This document shows positions 61,901 to 64,000 of a stretch of DNA of 64,000 bases, one piece after another. Numbering within the stretch: position 1 is the stretch's first letter; every line of letters begins with the position of its first letter. Source of the stretch: Bacteroidales bacterium (lineage in GTDB: Bacteria; Bacteroidota; Bacteroidia; Bacteroidales; TTA-H9); contig JAUSOY010000063.1 of the NCBI GenBank assembly GCA_030656615.1, forward strand, positions 111,322 through 175,321, in the 5' to 3' direction. The notes below the pieces were generated by a model. That model saw only the letters and a program-made list of their open reading frames with translations. It had not been told where the DNA came from and ran no database searches. A program made the position numbers and the translations under genes.

Positions 61901-64000
61901 ACACAAGTACAACCACCCCGCAGGTCATCAACATCGCTTCGAACGGAGCTTTGGCAATTAATAATGTAACGGTTAAAAACTGTATTGCAATCAACGGAGT
62001 CAATTCTTCTTCGGCCATTGTCGTAAATGACTTGGCAGGAACTGCCGGACTGTTTACCAATATTACCATACAGAATAACAGTATTCAAACCGCTTATATT
62101 GCACTCTACATTCTAGCAACTTCAACGACTGGTAATGGCAGTGTTTTGATTACTCAAAACGATTTTAACACCAGTGGTGCAAATTCGGTCAGGCTCTGCG
62201 CAATATATGTTCAAGGTTCTGATGGTGCTATTGTTTCCAATAATAACATTGGAAATATGGCGAATACTATTGATGCCAGCAATTTAACAGGAATATGGTT
62301 TGCCACAGGTACAATAAACAGTACTATTTTGAACAATACCATAAGCACATTGAGTGGAACATCAACTGCCCCCAGAGGCATTGCTGTTTCCTCAGCGTTT
62401 ACAAATTCCAATATTACCATTACCGGAAACAATATTAATACGTTGACAACTTCCAGTTCAACACAACCCTACGGTATTTATGTTTTTAGTACAACTACTG
62501 GTGTATCTGTAACTAGAAATAGTGTAAGTGGACTTCTTAACTCAAATACTGGTGGTTATGGTGCCCGGGCAATATACGTAGCTACCGCGTTAGCCGCCAG
62601 CAACATTGACATCGCCAACAATTTAGTTTGGGATGTTGTTTGTACCGGTGATGCATCCCAAACCTATTGGGGAATTGGTATAGGTATAGACGGTACAACC
62701 GGCGGAGTAAATGTTTACCACAACTCTGTTAATCTATACGGAACCTATGCAGGTTATTCATCAGGAACGATTACTGCAGCATTTTACTCAGGAACCGGCA
62801 GTACAGCATTAAATGTCAGAGATAATATTTTTGTGAACAGTTACGATAACACAACGTCCACAACTGACGTTGCTTATTCGATATACTGTGCTACAGGAAA
62901 TACTGCATTTACTAGCATAAATTACAACGATTATTTTGTTTCAGGAACACCAGGTGTTCTGGGGTATTTAAGTAGCAATATAACAACACTTGCTGCATGG
63001 AAAACAGCAACTGCTCAGGATATCAATTCGCAAAACCTCAATCCATCCTTTGTTTCTGATATAAATTTAACGCCTACAAACGTTTCATTAGATAACCTTG
63101 GAACATATCTTACCGCGTATCCAAAGGACTTCAACAATGTGAACCGTACCAATCCTCCGGATATGGGTGCTATCGAATTTGGAACCAATCCTGCCGTTAC
63201 TACTCTGGCAGCCAGCGCTATTACCACTACTACAGCAGCTCTTAATGGTTCGGTAAATGCCAATACCCTGGTTGTTAATACCTTCTTTGATTATGGTCTT
63301 ACAACATCTTATGGTACCTCCGTTGCTGCAACACCCGCTTCGGTAACAGGCACAACTACAACAGCAATCAGCACACCGCTTACCGGCCTTGCTGCCAGCA
63401 CTACCTATAATTTCAGAGCTCGTGGTGTTACTGCAGGTGGAGTTCATGTTTATGGTAATAACTTTACCTTCACCACAACTGGTCCTCCTCCAACGGTTGT
63501 TACCTCTGCTGCTTCTGCCATTACCGGTGCGGGTGCTACCCTCAATGGTACTGTTAATGCTAACGGTGTATCAACAGTTGTTACCTTTGATTATGGCCTT
63601 ACAACGGCTTACGGTTCTTCTGCAACAGCTACCCAATCACCTGTAAGCGGAACCACAGTCACTCCTGTCAGTGCTCCTATTACCGGTCTTGCTCCTAATA
63701 CGCTCTATAACTTCCGCGCTAAAGGTGTTAATATCAATGGAACGACCAACGGTAGTAATCTGACCTTTACTACGGCTGCTATTCCTGCTACCGTAACGAC
63801 TATGGCAGCCAATAATATTCTTACCACCTCGGCTACTTTGAATGGTACGGTAAATGCCAACAATGCATCAACGGTTGTAACTTTTGCTTGGGGATTATCG
63901 CCCACCACTCTTATAAACATTGCTACCGCTACGCCAAGCCCGGTTACTGGTACATCAGTTACAGGTGTTACCGCTAATCTTACCGGATTGACTACTATCA
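58993..64000 (+). CDS. Giant secreted beta-helix/fibronectin-like protein, 3' end outside window
   Basis: One reading frame open from ATG 58993 to the window edge, at least 1669 codons. It has a signal peptide (MKKLFTMLAMIFITMQITAQ), a first right-handed beta-helix region (to ~61150, with many YGIY/YNN repeats and closing PDIGADEF), an Ig-like spacer, a second beta-helix (~61560-63180, closing PDMGAIEF) and then ~100-residue fibronectin-like repeats. The two helix regions begin alike (SYATIQAAITAL and TYPTLTAAINDL), so they look duplicated. The low-complexity Thr/Asn/Gly/Ser composition and signal peptide fit a T9SS surface adhesin, but the C-terminal sorting domain is not in view. No catalytic motif was seen. 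Confidence 0.88.
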   Translation, partial: MKKLFTMLAMIFITMQITAQPLTGIKTIPGSYATIQAAITALNTNGVGTGGVIFNVTAGHTETFTTPTAGLITATGTSANTIVFQKSGAGANPLVTAATPGTGTMDYVFCVLGTDYITFDGISIQENAANTTTTQQMEWGYAVLKASDTDGSQNITIKNCGISLNQTNTATYGIYSNNHTNVLTTQLVIATAGGTNSNNKFFGNTFTNVYGGIYLYGRADALPYTYYDQGNEIGKDGANTFTSYGGGSATAYGIYAIYQNDFKIANNNFLGTIANTTGAAYAIYLSTMVNSNLDIYNNTITQVYNGTGAFYGIYSLAGASGTSNITNIYNNVVTACTSPNATSGAWYGIYMYGGMTANFYNNSVTNNIHGSATATATGSNYGMYFYSSPTNAGTMNVYGNTLSGNARIQSAIGSGTGYHFYLSGGNGTMNAYNNIVDNQTLGSSGTQYIVYILHSGAKNFYNNTITNILNSNGGTIYGIYNGNGAGNALFYNNKIQNINGNATGSIVYGIYQSSGANIYYYNNFISELKAPLATANPAIYGAYLSGGTALGMYNNTIYLNATSTGASFGTCGIYASTTPALELRNNIVVNNSTPGATGRTVAYQRSSTTLTTYASTSNNNDFLAGTPSATNLIYYDGTNSDQTIAAYKSRVAPRDAASVTENPPFGNVTTIPYNLHLQTTIATQCESGGARVTTPIAITTDIDNQIRQGETGYTGTGVAPDIGADEFNGILLDLNPPSISYIPFLNTASTSARMLTATIIDASGVPTIGTGRPVLYWRIGTGSWNNIAGTSIGGGQYTFNFGAGVVLGNVVQYYIVAQDNYSTPNVGVSPSLGAAGFSFNPPAVATPPTTPNSYTIVGTICGTFNVGTGQTYPTLTAAINDLNNKEMSCAVTFVLTDATYSTAETFPLIINANSGSSATNTLTIKTGPANNATISGAAPASPLIRILNPNTIIDGANTAGGTTRNLTITNTSTTTPQVINIASNGALAINNVTVKNCIAINGVNSSSAIVVNDLAGTAGLFTNITIQNNSIQTAYIALYILATSTTGNGSVLITQNDFNTSGANSVRLCAIYVQGSDGAIVSNNNIGNMANTIDASNLTGIWFATGTINSTILNNTISTLSGTSTAPRGIAVSSAFTNSNITITGNNINTLTTSSSTQPYGIYVFSTTTGVSVTRNSVSGLLNSNTGGYGARAIYVATALAASNIDIANNLVWDVVCTGDASQTYWGIGIGIDGTTGGVNVYHNSVNLYGTYAGYSSGTITAAFYSGTGSTALNVRDNIFVNSYDNTTSTTDVAYSIYCATGNTAFTSINYNDYFVSGTPGVLGYLSSNITTLAAWKTATAQDINSQNLNPSFVSDINLTPTNVSLDNLGTYLTAYPKDFNNVNRTNPPDMGAIEFGTNPAVTTLAASAITTTTAALNGSVNANTLVVNTFFDYGLTTSYGTSVAATPASVTGTTTTAISTPLTGLAASTTYNFRARGVTAGGVHVYGNNFTFTTTGPPPTVVTSAASAITGAGATLNGTVNANGVSTVVTFDYGLTTAYGSSATATQSPVSGTTVTPVSAPITGLAPNTLYNFRAKGVNINGTTNGSNLTFTTAAIPATVTTMAANNILTTSATLNGTVNANNASTVVTFAWGLSPTTLINIATATPSPVTGTSVTGVTANLTGLTTI
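63193..64000 (+). repeat. Fibronectin-like repeats of ~100 codons
   Basis: Units begin at about 63193, 63493 and 63790 (period 300 and 297 bases). Each has a TVVTSAAS-like start, an LNGTVNAN core, a DYGLTT-like strand and a YNFRAKG-like end. The last unit is cut by the window edge. Confidence 0.85.

Noticed and set aside
59097..63920. Minus-strand frames across the giant surface-protein gene (for example 61605-62069)
   Set aside because: They mirror the low-complexity repeats of the plus-strand gene; their hydrophobic Val/Ala-rich sequences are what the reverse of Thr/Asn/Gly repeats gives.
63193..64000. Regular ~300-base repeats considered as a CRISPR array or mobile repeat
   Set aside because: They are in frame within one coding sequence, diverge between copies, and translate into fibronectin-like units.
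1..64000. tRNA, rRNA, insertion sequence and phage genes
   Set aside because: I looked for T-loop motifs in the gaps and for transposase- or integrase-like proteins and saw none; short RNAs could still be missed by eye.

Overview
This window looks like a chromosomal segment from a member of the Bacteroidota, probably a Bacteroidales-type anaerobe or aerotolerant anaerobe with lipopolysaccharide and gliding/secretion machinery. The support is: a PorX-type regulator and type IX secretion (T9SS) cargo; an LpxC-FabZ fusion inside an lpx cluster; the Bacteroidota families DUF5686, DUF5687 and DUF4252; weak or absent Shine-Dalgarno sequences with occasional TAnnTTTG promoter boxes; and a large pyruvate:ferredoxin oxidoreductase next to a superoxide dismutase. 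I cannot name a genus. I saw no rRNA, tRNA, CRISPR array, insertion sequence, prophage or integron, and most of the segment reads as ordinary vertically inherited chromosome.

Layout. 1-4.8 kb: the 3' end of an M24 aminopeptidase, a DUF362 protein coupled to a NapH-like membrane polyferredoxin, an unknown lipoprotein and a YoaP-type acetyltransferase. 4.8-12.4 kb: RlmD, a cation/proton antiporter and a dihydroorotate dehydrogenase-like flavoprotein on the minus strand, then pyruvate:ferredoxin oxidoreductase. 12.6-16.2 kb: superoxide dismutase, a second LpxD-like acyltransferase with elongation factor P, a small ABC ATPase and a nitroreductase. 16.3-22.2 kb: nitrogen and polyamine metabolism (deoxyhypusine synthase-like protein, arginine decarboxylase, alanine dehydrogenase, TsaE, ornithine aminotransferase). 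22.2-23.0 kb: a non-coding gap holding a perfect 17-bp hairpin. 23-34 kb: a receiver/PEP-synthase-like hybrid, DnaE, thioredoxin, a DUF58 protein, class III fructose bisphosphatase and an OmpA-type lipoprotein. 34-38.7 kb: an HD phosphohydrolase, PorX and a GNAT-nitrilase fusion.

38.8-42.2 kb is the lipid A cluster lpxD-lpxC/fabZ-lpxA, read on the minus strand. It is followed on the map by a DUF5686 outer-membrane protein and a DUF5687 ABC exporter. 47-49.3 kb holds a MazG-like pyrophosphohydrolase and an ECF sigma / membrane anti-sigma-like / DUF4252 operon. 49.4-58.5 kb holds a POT peptide transporter, a YhcC-type radical SAM protein, a T9SS cargo protein with a duplicated module, a two-gene outer-membrane unit (a PorV-like barrel plus a barrel with ComEA-like helix-hairpin-helix motifs) and a DUF2461 protein. 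From 58,993 to the window edge runs one uninterrupted giant reading frame for a secreted repetitive beta-helix and fibronectin-like protein.

How they fit together. Pyruvate oxidation, peptide import, alanine/ornithine/arginine turnover and gluconeogenic fructose bisphosphatase suggest a protein- and sugar-fermenting lifestyle. The outer-membrane genes (lpx cluster, DUF5686 protein, OmpA, barrels, T9SS cargo, PorX) suggest a cell that displays large surface proteins through T9SS. The least explained parts are the helix-hairpin-helix barrel pair, the receiver/PEP-synthase-like hybrid, the DUF362/polyferredoxin pair, the deoxyhypusine synthase-like gene beside arginine decarboxylase with a terminator hairpin just ahead of that gene, and the giant surface protein.
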